Source: Desulfobacterales bacterium (GTDB lineage Bacteria > Desulfobacterota > Desulfobacteria > Desulfobacterales > Desulfosalsimonadaceae). Taken from it: a stretch of DNA of 16,166 bases. Made by a program: the position numbers and the translations under genes. Numbering within the stretch: position 1 is the first letter of the stretch; every line of letters starts with the position of its first letter. The notes beneath the pieces are model-generated. The model saw nothing but the letters and a program-made list of their open reading frames with translations, searched no databases and was not told the DNA's origin. The stretch lies in the NCBI GenBank assembly GCA_018224315.1, contig JAGTVF010000081.1, forward strand, positions 1 through 16,166. Direction: 5' to 3'. Of this stretch, positions 1-6,795 are shown in pieces.

Positions 1-101
1 GTCTGCCCAAAGGTCAGTCCACGGCTGCCGGCGACTGTCAGCATAACGGCCAGTATGCTGAAAAGAAATATTTTCCAGGCAGGTTTCATTGTTTTTTTCA
101 C
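1..101 (-). CDS. N-terminus of an exported protein (partial, runs off the left edge)
   Basis: Only about 33 codons are present; the rest lies outside the window. Reading leftwards from a GTG at 99-101, the product begins MKKTMKPAWKIFLF and continues with a hydrophobic stretch (SILAVMLTVAG), then a small-residue/polar boundary. This is a typical Sec signal peptide: charged n-region, about 15 hydrophobic residues, possible cleavage near AGS. The GTG start is preferred because an AGGAAAG Shine-Dalgarno sits about 5 bases upstream of it; the in-frame ATG at 87-89 would be about 17 bases from that site. The gene is divergent from the phosphate transporter. Function cannot be judged from this fragment. 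Confidence 0.6.
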   Translation of the reverse strand, partial: MKKTMKPAWKIFLFSILAVMLTVAGSRGLTFGQ

Positions 102-403
102 GGCATCTTTCCTGTATTTTGAGTGCGGCAAAAATGTGAACAAATAAACTAATACGCACGGCCGCGCCCGTCAAGCCGATCCGTTCAGACCCGTTGGGTT
201 GCCGGGTGCAAAAGAACATGAAGCCCAGGTCATGAACCACAATGGGAATTGTGGTTGCCGGCACGGGACGAAAATGGTTTTTGCGGCTTGAACGCGGTGG
301 CCGGGTGTGTTATGGGAGCACTACACAAAAAAACAGTATCCTTTGATTTTTTGGTAAAGTGATTTTTCCTGATAATAAGAATAGTTATAGGTAGAACAGG
401 CCC
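102..403. other. Divergent intergenic region
   Basis: This 302-base stretch separates the leftward exported-protein gene from the rightward PiT gene. The only clear structure in it is the inverted repeat at 235-256. The last 90 bases before the PiT start are AT-rich and hold a GATAAT at 371-376, but no well-spaced -35 box was found, and no convincing Pho box was recognised by eye. The PiT ribosome binding site is weak (ACAGG just before the ATG). Confidence 0.5.
235..256. repeat. Perfect 9-bp inverted repeat with a 4-base loop
   Basis: AACCACAAT (235-243) is followed by GGGA and then its exact reverse complement ATTGTGGTT (248-256). There is no T-run on either side, so an intrinsic terminator is unlikely. 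An operator or an mRNA hairpin in the PiT leader (or in the upstream region of the divergent gene) is more plausible. Role unproven. Confidence 0.6.
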
Positions 404-1627
404 ATGGAATATGTCATTCTGGTTTTAGGGTTTACCATCGGGTTTTACATGGCCTGGAACATCGGGGCAAATGATGTGGCCAATTCCATGGCCTCGGCCG
501 TGGGAGCAAAGGCGATTACGCTTCGCCAGGCCATTTTCATCGCCGGCATTTTAAATATTGTGGGTGCGGCTTTTATCGGCTCCCACGTGACAGATACCAT
601 CCGCAAGGGCATTGTTTCACCCGATGTGCTAAATGACCCGCATGTTGCCCTGGTCGGTGCCTTATCCGCCCTGCTGGCCGCAGCCCTCTGGGTGTCGTTT
701 GCCACCTGGAAATCCCTGCCGGTATCCACCACCCACTCCATTGTGGGCGCCATGATCGGATTTGGTATTGTTACAGGCGGTTTTTCCGTGATCAACTGGT
801 CGGGTCTGGGCGCGGTGGTGGCCAGCTGGGTGATCTCGCCGGTGTTTAGCATGGTGATTGCCTTTGTGATGTTTAAGGTTATTGTTCGGATTATTTTGTC
901 CCGGCCCGATCCCGTGGGCACGGCGTTCCGGTTTTCACCCCTTTTTATCGGTATGGCTGTGTTTGTGGTCATCATGTCCTTTGTGTTTAAAACCCCGTTG
1001 GGGAAAAACCTGGCGCTGAGCACGCCCATGGCCTTTTCGAGTGCACTGGCTTGTTCGGTTCTGTTTGGTTTTCTGGGAAAACGCCTGCTGCTGTGGTTCA
1101 GAAACGTACGCACCGGCGAAGAGGGCGCAGAGGGCATTTTCCGGCGCATTCAGATCGGGACTTCCTGCTACGTTGCCCTGGCCCAGGGCGCCAACGATGT
1201 GGCCAACGCCATCGGCCCGCTGGCCCTGATTTATTTCCTGGTGACAACCGGAGAGGCCGGGCAGACAGTGCCGGTTCCATACGTGCTTTTGGTGTTTGGC
1301 GGCTTGGGTATTGCCGCAGGTATCGCCATGGGCGGCGCCCGGGTGATCCGTACGGTTGGCGAGCGGATCACCACCCTGAGCAATACCCGGGGGTTTTCCG
1401 TGGATTTTGCCGCTGCCACAACTGTTTTGCTGGCCTCCAAAATGGGGCTGCCGGTTTCAACCACGCACGCGGCCGTGGGCGGTGTCCTGGGTGTCGGCCT
1501 GGCCAGGGGGCTGGAAGCCGTGAATTTTAGCGTTATTTTTCGGATTATGCTATACTGGGTATTAACCGTGCCCATGGCCGCTTTCACCAGCATGCTGTTG
1601 TTTAAAATTATTTCCCGGATTTTGTAA
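404..1627 (+). CDS. pit: Low-affinity inorganic phosphate transporter, PiT family
   Basis: A 407-residue integral membrane protein of the PiT family (PF01384), which imports phosphate as a metal-phosphate complex with H+ or as Pi with Na+ across the inner membrane. The family's internal duplication is plain: GANDVAN occurs at residues 21-27 and 262-268, and LPVSTTH at 105-111 and 349-355. These repeated motifs line the transport path in family members. A short polar loop lies around residues 232-248 and the rest is hydrophobic helices, so the protein is full length. The next gene, 24 bases downstream, is the DUF47/PhoU-like partner that usually accompanies PiT, so the two form an operon. The start has only a weak ribosome site (ACAGG), but the N-terminus matches the family. 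Confidence 0.96.
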   Translation: MEYVILVLGFTIGFYMAWNIGANDVANSMASAVGAKAITLRQAIFIAGILNIVGAAFIGSHVTDTIRKGIVSPDVLNDPHVALVGALSALLAAALWVSFATWKSLPVSTTHSIVGAMIGFGIVTGGFSVINWSGLGAVVASWVISPVFSMVIAFVMFKVIVRIILSRPDPVGTAFRFSPLFIGMAVFVVIMSFVFKTPLGKNLALSTPMAFSSALACSVLFGFLGKRLLLWFRNVRTGEEGAEGIFRRIQIGTSCYVALAQGANDVANAIGPLALIYFLVTTGEAGQTVPVPYVLLVFGGLGIAAGIAMGGARVIRTVGERITTLSNTRGFSVDFAAATTVLLASKMGLPVSTTHAAVGGVLGVGLARGLEAVNFSVIFRIMLYWVLTVPMAAFTSMLLFKIISRIL

Positions 1628-1630
1628 TCA

Positions 1631-1642
1631 TCCTTCGAAGGA
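1631..1642. repeat. 12-bp perfect palindrome overlapping the DUF47 ribosome binding site
   Basis: TCCTTCGAAGGA is self-complementary over all 12 bases. Its right half forms part of the AAGGAGG ribosome binding site (1638-1644) of the following gene. It could be chance, since half of any palindrome containing AAGGA must be TCCTT. Confidence 0.4.
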
Positions 1643-1651
1643 GGCGTTTTC

Positions 1652-2320
1652 ATGCGTATTCCGTTTTTTTCTTTATTTGTTACATCCCCCTTTGACGCCC
1701 TTCAGGATCATGCTGAAAAGGTCAAAGAATGTGCCTGGGCTTTCCAGCAGGCCCTGGAGTGCTATGCCTCCTCGAAATGTGAGGTTTTCGAGGATCACCG
1801 GCAGGAAGTCATCCGCATCGAGCATGAAGCCGATGCCATCAAACGAAGAATCCGCGGGCACCTGCCAAAGGGTGTCATGCTTCCGGTGGAAAAATTTCAG
1901 TTGTTTCAGTATCTGCGGGAGCAGGACAATGTTCTTGACAGTGTCCAGGAGGCGTTAAACTGGCTGTCCCACCGGATGGACAAAGGGATTCCGGAAATTC
2001 TGGAACGCGATTTTTTCCTGCTGGTGGATGCCGCCATTGAACCCACCGAGGAGCTTAGCCGTATGGTGGGGGAAGCCCAGGTCTACTTTAAAAACTTTTC
2101 CGAAAAACAGCGCAAAAAAGTCAAGGATATCATTTCCAATATCCGTCAGATGGAACATGATGCCGATCAGCGGGAATATGCCCTGATCCGGAAGGTGTTT
2201 CAAACCGAAAAGGATCCCATTACCGTGTTTCATTTGGTGAAGCTGGCTGAAATTATCGGCAATATCGCAGATCACTCTGAAAATTCAGGGGATATGATGC
2301 GGGCCATGGTGGCCAAATAA
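1652..2320 (+). CDS. PhoU-like DUF47 protein, PiT partner
   Basis: A 222-residue soluble, all-helical protein of the DUF47 family (PF01865; related to PhoU). It carries the expected acidic metal-binding patches: EHEAD (57-61), EQDNVLDSVQE (90-100), MEHDAD (167-172) and the C-terminal AEIIGNIADHSENSGD (199-214). DUF47 proteins accompany PiT permeases and are thought to modulate phosphate uptake or bind the transporter on the cytoplasmic side; the mechanism here is inferred. The start is firm: a full AAGGAGG lies 7 bases before the ATG, in the short gap after the PiT stop. The length is normal for the family. It converges on the zinc-ribbon gene with only 17 bases between, and no obvious intrinsic terminator is visible there. 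Confidence 0.94.
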   Translation: MRIPFFSLFVTSPFDALQDHAEKVKECAWAFQQALECYASSKCEVFEDHRQEVIRIEHEADAIKRRIRGHLPKGVMLPVEKFQLFQYLREQDNVLDSVQEALNWLSHRMDKGIPEILERDFFLLVDAAIEPTEELSRMVGEAQVYFKNFSEKQRKKVKDIISNIRQMEHDADQREYALIRKVFQTEKDPITVFHLVKLAEIIGNIADHSENSGDMMRAMVAK

Positions 2321-2337
2321 TCCGGAGAGGGTTGCGG

Positions 2338-2574
2338 CTAGAAAAAAGCCCATTTGATGTATAAGATCAGAGCCAGCCAGGAAAGAATGCAGGTGATGTA
2401 AGAATACCAGTTGATCGGGCGTTTGGCCTTGCCGTGGCGGTCCACCTTGCCCACCCGGGCTTTGCAGGAAAAACAATGGGTGGCGTCAATGGGCAGACTT
2501 GCAAAACATTCCGGACAGCGTTTGATCAAATAGGTATTCGGATTGCCCTTTGTCTTTTTTGTTCGTATGCCCAT
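2338..2574 (-). CDS. Small zinc-ribbon protein with a C-terminal membrane segment
   Basis: A 78-residue protein. It has a basic N-terminus, then a four-cysteine zinc-ribbon pattern CPEC (20-23) and CFSC (34-37) separated by ten residues, then a basic linker, then one hydrophobic segment (about 57-76) ending WAFF. Such proteins probably sit in the inner membrane with the ribbon in the cytoplasm; no specific family or function is recognised. A purine-rich AAGGGGGG just before the ATG serves as ribosome site. It follows ppiD by 68 bases on the same strand, so cotranscription is likely. The cysteine spacing and a plausible start argue that it is a real gene despite its size. Confidence 0.75.
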   Translation of the reverse strand: MGIRTKKTKGNPNTYLIKRCPECFASLPIDATHCFSCKARVGKVDRHGKAKRPINWYSYITCILSWLALILYIKWAFF

Positions 2575-2612
2575 GATCCCCCCTTCTGGTTGATCGGGCG
2601 CAGAACCGGCTT

Positions 2613-2646
2613 TTAAAACCGTCTCTGACCTGATCGGCGGTTTTAA
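2613..2646 (-). repeat. 9-bp inverted repeat at the ppiD stop codon
   Basis: TTAAAACCG (2613-2621) and CGGTTTTAA (2638-2646) are exact reverse complements with a 16-base loop, overlapping the ppiD TAA. The stem is AT-rich and lacks a proper U-tract, so it may be a weak terminator or 3' stabilising hairpin between ppiD and the zinc-ribbon gene, or chance. Confidence 0.35.
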
Positions 2647-4556
2647 CGCCGTTTTTGTTCAAATTCGCCGGAAAACCGGTCAGATACCTCAATATCACTG
2701 TTTTGCCGCAGGGCGGCAATCCATTTGTTTAGTGTCTGCTCCCGTTTTTGTTCCCTGAGCTGCGCTGCAGCGGTTTTTTGCTGTGATTCAAAATCCTTTT
2801 CATCCGGAACCTTTTGTCCGCGCAGGTGAAGAACGAAAAAACGCCCGCCTTCCTTGATGACAGATTCGGAAACCGGGTTTTTCGGGCTCAGGGAAAATGC
2901 GGCCGCTGATACCGGCCGGCTGTTGCCGATATCGGGCACCGGCTGATTGCGCTTGAAAAAATCCGTGGTCTGGATTTCAACGCCGGCTTCCCGGGCGGCA
3001 TCATCAAAGCTGTCTGCGGAGCGGGCCTTTGCCAGAAACTTTTCTGCTGCCGATTCTGCGGCTTCACGCTGTTTTTGACGTACCAGATCGTTTTCCACCC
3101 TGTCTTTGATATCCTGGAGATCCGGGATTTCCGGTTCTTTTCGCTCAATGGGCTGGATCAGAAAATAGGCATCACCGATTTCCTTGACCTCGCTGATTTC
3201 CATCAGCGGAATATCAAAGGCGGTTTCAGCGAATGTTCCCGGAGCGTCAATGTCGGCCGGTCCCTTTTCCCGGGTGAAAAAATCCGTGGTTTCAATATTC
3301 AGATTCAGGTCCCGGGCATTGTCAATCAGGTCGTCGCCTTCAAATGATATTTCATAAAGCGACCATGCTTTGTCATAAGCAATGGTCCGTGTTTTCTGCT
3401 CAGCGAGTCTGGTTCTGATTTTTTCACGGACTTTTTCCAGGGGTTCGACTTCGGCCTCCTGTCGCTGTTCCACCTTGATCACGTGCCAGCCGAACCGGGT
3501 GCGCACCGGTTCGCTGATCTCTCCGGGCTTGAGGGAAAAGGCGGCTTCGGCAAAGGCTTCGACCATGTCGTCGCGTTTAAAAGATCCCAGATATCCGCCG
3601 TCTTTTGCCGTAGGGCCGTCGGAATGTTTTTCCGCCAGTGCGGCAAAATCTTCTCCATTGCGGGCTTTTTCCATGATTTGCGCAGCCCGGTTCCGGATTT
3701 CGGAATCCTTGTCTTTCTCTGCGTTCTCCGGGACCTGCAGCAGGATGTGGCGGGCTGTAACCGTTTCAGGGGTGCCGAATTCGTCCTGATGGGCCTGGTA
3801 GTAATCCCGGATTTCTGATTTTGAGATTTCTACTTCATCAATGAAGTCGGCGGGGTCAAAGCGCAGAAAGCGCGCTTGGACAGAGGGTTGGGTTCTGTAT
3901 TTTTCTTTGTTGGCATCAAAGTATTCGCGAATTTCTTCTTCAGAGACCTCGATTTCTGTGAAATCGCTGCCAGAGAATTCCGCATAGTCAATTTTGATTT
4001 CCGTGTTTTGCCAGTTGTGCCATGCGCGGGTTTCAACTTCGGAAACCGGGACGGCACCGGATACCAGGTTCCGGATCATGCTGGTCTGGAGGGTTTGCTT
4101 GTGCAGGTTTTCAAAGTCTTTCGGCGACAGGCGGTTTTGTTCCAGCAGCTGGCGGTAGCGCCGGGCATCGAAGCCCCCGTTATTCTGGAACGCAGGAATT
4201 TCAGCAATGGCGGTTGCCAGGGCGTCATCCGGGACCCGGAGGTTTTTTTGTTCGGCAACCTGCAGCAGCAGGTGTTTTTCGATCAGCTGATTGAGGGCCT
4301 GTCCCCGGATGTCGAGCATGTCCAGCAAATCCTGATTTAACTGATTGCCAAAGCGCTGCTCCAGGTTTTGCATGATGTTGTTATGGGTGCGCTGGTATTC
4401 ATCAATGGTGATGGGCTCGCCGTTGACTTCCGCAACTGTGGTTTCCCGCTGGGAGTAAAAGGAGCCGGCGCCGGTGAAAACGAAAGCCAGCACGATGAGC
4501 CCCAGAAGGATCTTGATCATCCACGAACCAGCGCTTTTGCGCATTGTACTGAGCAT
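2643..4556 (-). CDS. ppiD: Membrane-anchored periplasmic peptidyl-prolyl isomerase/chaperone, PpiD type
   Basis: A 637-residue protein, close to E. coli PpiD (623). An N-terminal signal anchor (residues 13-31, after a basic MRKSAG start) holds it in the inner membrane with the bulk in the periplasm. It is followed by a SurA_N-like chaperone region (about 40-200). A single parvulin (PPIC) domain lies at about 265-364, with ARHILLQV, DGGYLGSF and the closing RFGWHVIKVE. A second, degenerate chaperone half makes up the C-terminus. PpiD assists folding of proteins leaving the Sec translocon; prolyl isomerase activity of the parvulin domain is weak or absent in E. coli PpiD, so activity here is uncertain. 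AGAGG lies 5 bases before the ATG. Its own promoter is at 4598-4626. Confidence 0.92.
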   Translation of the reverse strand: MLSTMRKSAGSWMIKILLGLIVLAFVFTGAGSFYSQRETTVAEVNGEPITIDEYQRTHNNIMQNLEQRFGNQLNQDLLDMLDIRGQALNQLIEKHLLLQVAEQKNLRVPDDALATAIAEIPAFQNNGGFDARRYRQLLEQNRLSPKDFENLHKQTLQTSMIRNLVSGAVPVSEVETRAWHNWQNTEIKIDYAEFSGSDFTEIEVSEEEIREYFDANKEKYRTQPSVQARFLRFDPADFIDEVEISKSEIRDYYQAHQDEFGTPETVTARHILLQVPENAEKDKDSEIRNRAAQIMEKARNGEDFAALAEKHSDGPTAKDGGYLGSFKRDDMVEAFAEAAFSLKPGEISEPVRTRFGWHVIKVEQRQEAEVEPLEKVREKIRTRLAEQKTRTIAYDKAWSLYEISFEGDDLIDNARDLNLNIETTDFFTREKGPADIDAPGTFAETAFDIPLMEISEVKEIGDAYFLIQPIERKEPEIPDLQDIKDRVENDLVRQKQREAAESAAEKFLAKARSADSFDDAAREAGVEIQTTDFFKRNQPVPDIGNSRPVSAAAFSLSPKNPVSESVIKEGGRFFVLHLRGQKVPDEKDFESQQKTAAAQLREQKREQTLNKWIAALRQNSDIEVSDRFSGEFEQKRR

Positions 4557-4597
4557 CTGTACCTCTTGAGTATTCGGATATGAATTGCAAGGTTGGC

Positions 4598-4626
4598 ATC
4601 ATAGGGAGAAAACCGGATTTTGTCAA
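4598..4626 (-). promoter_or_regulatory. Sigma-70 promoter of ppiD
   Basis: On the minus strand TTGACA (4626-4621) is followed after exactly 17 bases by TATGAT (4603-4598): a perfect -35 and a one-mismatch -10. The predicted transcript would start about 35-40 bases before the ppiD ATG at 4556. No sigma-E or CpxR element was recognised. Confidence 0.82.
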
Positions 4627-4724
4627 GCATATGCACGGTACCATCCGGCATTGCAGCCGGTTTTAAATTTTCCAAAAAAAAGTTTGCACCCAAAAAAGCT
4701 TCATGCCCAAAAGTACAAAATTTA

Positions 4725-4733
4725 TGTTATAAT
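4725..4733 (+). promoter_or_regulatory. Extended -10 promoter for the DUF294 gene
   Basis: TGTTATAAT matches the extended -10 consensus TGnTATAAT exactly. No good -35 lies 17 bases upstream (GCCCAA), which is tolerated by extended -10 promoters. The start would be near 4740, giving a leader of about 100 bases before the ATG at 4843. Confidence 0.6.
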
Positions 4734-4757
4734 AATGGATACAGGCTGTTTTTGCTC

Positions 4758-4772
4758 AAAAGCAATGCTTTT
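4758..4772. repeat. 7-bp palindrome just downstream of the predicted transcription start
   Basis: AAAAGCA-A-TGCTTTT is a perfect inverted repeat around one central base, lying about 20 bases after the predicted start site. The position suits a repressor operator. No regulator is known for it. Confidence 0.4.
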
Positions 4773-4794
4773 TGGGTGGTTTTGGCCATTCAGG

Positions 4795-4816
4795 GGCCGG
4801 TCGCCGGCCGGTTTTT
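4795..4816 (+). terminator. Terminator-like GC hairpin in the DUF294 leader (possible attenuator)
   Basis: GGCCGG (4795-4800), loop TCG, CCGGCC (4804-4809), then GG and TTTTT (4812-4816). A six-base-pair all-GC stem followed by five Ts resembles an intrinsic terminator, but it sits between the predicted promoter and the start codon of the gene. It may act as an attenuator, or the T-run may be too short to matter. Confidence 0.35.
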
Positions 4817-4842
4817 AACAGGTAAAAAACAGGTGTGATGCC

Positions 4843-6777
4843 ATGGAAAATTTTCCCCGTCAGGTCCAGCCGGTCGGTTTTGAGCAGCTCGGGGGCCGGC
4901 AGGCGTTTCTGCGTGCCACAACCCCCTTTGACCTTTTGCCCGCAGCTGAGATTGAAACCGTTTCCGCCAATTTAGCCGAGCTCCACCACCCCAAACATTA
5001 CACCCTGTTTGTTCAGGAAGAAACCATCCTTCCCCATGTGATCATTGTGCAATCCGGCCGGCTCGAGCGGGTGATCGAGGAAAACGGCAAGCCGTCGGTC
5101 AAGGAGATTCTGGGGCCGCGGCGCATATACGGCGGCATTTCCCTGTTGTTTAACAACGGGATTTCCACCTCCACAGTGCGCTGTGCGGAAAATATTATTG
5201 TCTATGCACTGGACAGGGAAAATTTCCTGCGCCTGTGCGTCAAGCACCCGGAGTTTGCCCGCTATTTTTCCCGGTCCATGGATGAGGTCAGAAAACGACC
5301 GTCTCCGGCCGGCGCCACCGGAGACGCACAGGTCGCGGCGCATGTTACGGATGCGTTTATGTGGAAGCCGGTGGGCCATATCGCCCGGGGCTTTCCCTCC
5401 TGTCCGGCCGGCACCTCCATTCGCGGGGCAGCCGAGCTGATCAGTGCCTCCGGCAGAAGCGCCATTGTTGTCCTTGACAATCAGAGCCGGCCTGCCGGCC
5501 TGATCACAGACGATGACCTGCGCAAAAAAGTCATCGTTGCCGGCCGGTCCGCGCAGGATCCGGTGGAGACCATCATGTCCGGGCCCCTGATACAGATCAG
5601 CAGCCAGGTGCCGGTGTTTGAGGCTGTACTGACCATGATGCGCTGCCGGATCAAGCATTTGCCGGTTTTTGCCGGCGAGCGCATCCAGGGGGTGATCACC
5701 GAACGGGATCTGCTGCTGGAAGGCACCCAGTCCCCGGTCTTTCTGGTCCATGAGATTCAAAACGCCCGTAAAACCGAGCAGCTGAAGCAGGCCTACGCCA
5801 AGCTCCCCGAAGTGGTCACCCGCCTGCTGTCAAGCGGCTTGAGAGCCGGCCATGTCAACGGCATTATCACTGCCATCACCGATGCGGTGCTTTCCCGTGT
5901 TATGGAGATGACCCTGGCTGACATGGCCACCCCGCCGGCTAAGTTTGCCTTTCTGCTTTTCGGCAGCGAGGGCAGAAAGGAACAGACCTTAAAGACGGAT
6001 CAGGACAATGCCATTGTTTATGCAGACGTGGCCGAACAAGACAGACAAGCCGTCAACCGCTATTTTCTGGAACTGGGCACCCGTGTCTGCGACCAGCTTC
6101 ATGAAATCGGCCAGCAGCACTGCGAATTTAATATCATGGCCAAAAATCCCGAATGGTGCCAGCCCTTGTCCGTGTGGAAAAAATATTACCGGAAATGGGT
6201 GATCAGCGATGATCCGGACCGGATTTTAAACGCTGGGATTTTTTTTGATTTCCGTCTTGGACACGGCAGCCGGGAACTTGTGGATGATCTGCATTCCGCC
6301 CTGTTTGCCGAACTGGCCGAATGGCCGGGCCTGCTGCGGCACATGGCCAGAAATATCCTTCATTACCGGCCGCCCCTCGGGTTTTTTGGAAACTTTGTGC
6401 TCCAGGAAAAAGGCCGGGGAAAAGGCGCCCTGGATATTAAAAGCGCCATGCGCCTGGTGGTGGATTTCGGCCGGATTTATGCCATGCAGACGCAAATGAC
6501 CGAAACCAATACAGTCAAGCGCCTCAGTGCCCTTTATGATCAGCAGCGCCTTGATAAGGAAGCCTTTGATGATCTGGTCCATGCTTATGAATTTCTCATG
6601 CACCAGCGGCTCATGCACCAGAGCCGGGTCATCAAAAGCGGTGAGGGCGAGGTCAACAATTACTTGAGACCGGGTGATTTGACCACCATTGACCAGCAGG
6701 CATTAAAAGAGGCGTTTAAGCAAATCCGGGTGGCCCAGGCCAAACTGCGCGTGGATTTTTTTCTGTATTTGCCATAA
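4843..6777 (+). CDS. cNMP-binding/CBS/DUF294 nucleotidyltransferase-like signalling protein
   Basis: A 644-residue soluble protein with the standard layout of this family. A cyclic-nucleotide-binding fold lies at about 25-148; its ligand motif is degenerate (YGGISLLFNNGISTSTVRC, 96-114). Two CBS domains follow at about 178-300, ending ITDDDLR and ITERDLL. A DUF294 nucleotidyltransferase domain has FGSEGRKEQTLKTDQDNA (373-390), in which G374-S375 and D386/D388 are the expected catalytic residues, as in GlnD. A DUF294 C-terminal helical domain runs to the end. The family is thought to sense nucleotides and modify an unknown partner. Homologues often lie beside Na+/solute symporter pairs and acetyl-CoA-synthetase-like genes, as they do here about 2.4 kb away. 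AGGTG lies 7 bases before the ATG. Confidence 0.9.
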   Translation: MENFPRQVQPVGFEQLGGRQAFLRATTPFDLLPAAEIETVSANLAELHHPKHYTLFVQEETILPHVIIVQSGRLERVIEENGKPSVKEILGPRRIYGGISLLFNNGISTSTVRCAENIIVYALDRENFLRLCVKHPEFARYFSRSMDEVRKRPSPAGATGDAQVAAHVTDAFMWKPVGHIARGFPSCPAGTSIRGAAELISASGRSAIVVLDNQSRPAGLITDDDLRKKVIVAGRSAQDPVETIMSGPLIQISSQVPVFEAVLTMMRCRIKHLPVFAGERIQGVITERDLLLEGTQSPVFLVHEIQNARKTEQLKQAYAKLPEVVTRLLSSGLRAGHVNGIITAITDAVLSRVMEMTLADMATPPAKFAFLLFGSEGRKEQTLKTDQDNAIVYADVAEQDRQAVNRYFLELGTRVCDQLHEIGQQHCEFNIMAKNPEWCQPLSVWKKYYRKWVISDDPDRILNAGIFFDFRLGHGSRELVDDLHSALFAELAEWPGLLRHMARNILHYRPPLGFFGNFVLQEKGRGKGALDIKSAMRLVVDFGRIYAMQTQMTETNTVKRLSALYDQQRLDKEAFDDLVHAYEFLMHQRLMHQSRVIKSGEGEVNNYLRPGDLTTIDQQALKEAFKQIRVAQAKLRVDFFLYLP

Positions 6778-6795
6778 GGGGCAAAACGAAGTCGC

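Noticed and set aside
343..376. A sigma-70 promoter for pit made of TTGATT and GATAAT
   Set aside because: The spacing is 22 bases, outside the normal range; the alternative TTGGTA gives only 14. No promoter is called.
445..1149. A 234-codon minus-strand open frame inside the PiT gene
   Set aside because: It lies wholly antisense to the strongly supported PiT gene; its product is low-complexity (rich in T, P, A, M) without any domain and simply mirrors PiT codon bias.
2321..2350. A bidirectional terminator between the DUF47 and zinc-ribbon genes (GGCT...AGCC around the A-run)
   Set aside because: Only four base pairs, overlapping the end of the zinc-ribbon coding sequence; not enough to call.
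4684..4689. TTGCAC as a -35 box for the DUF294 promoter
   Set aside because: It is 38 bases from the TATAAT, far from the 16-18 required, and no -10 lies at the right distance.
4972..5760. A 262-codon minus-strand open frame inside the DUF294 gene
   Set aside because: Antisense shadow of the cNMP/CBS domains, no recognisable motif, and the plus-strand frame is a clear domain protein.
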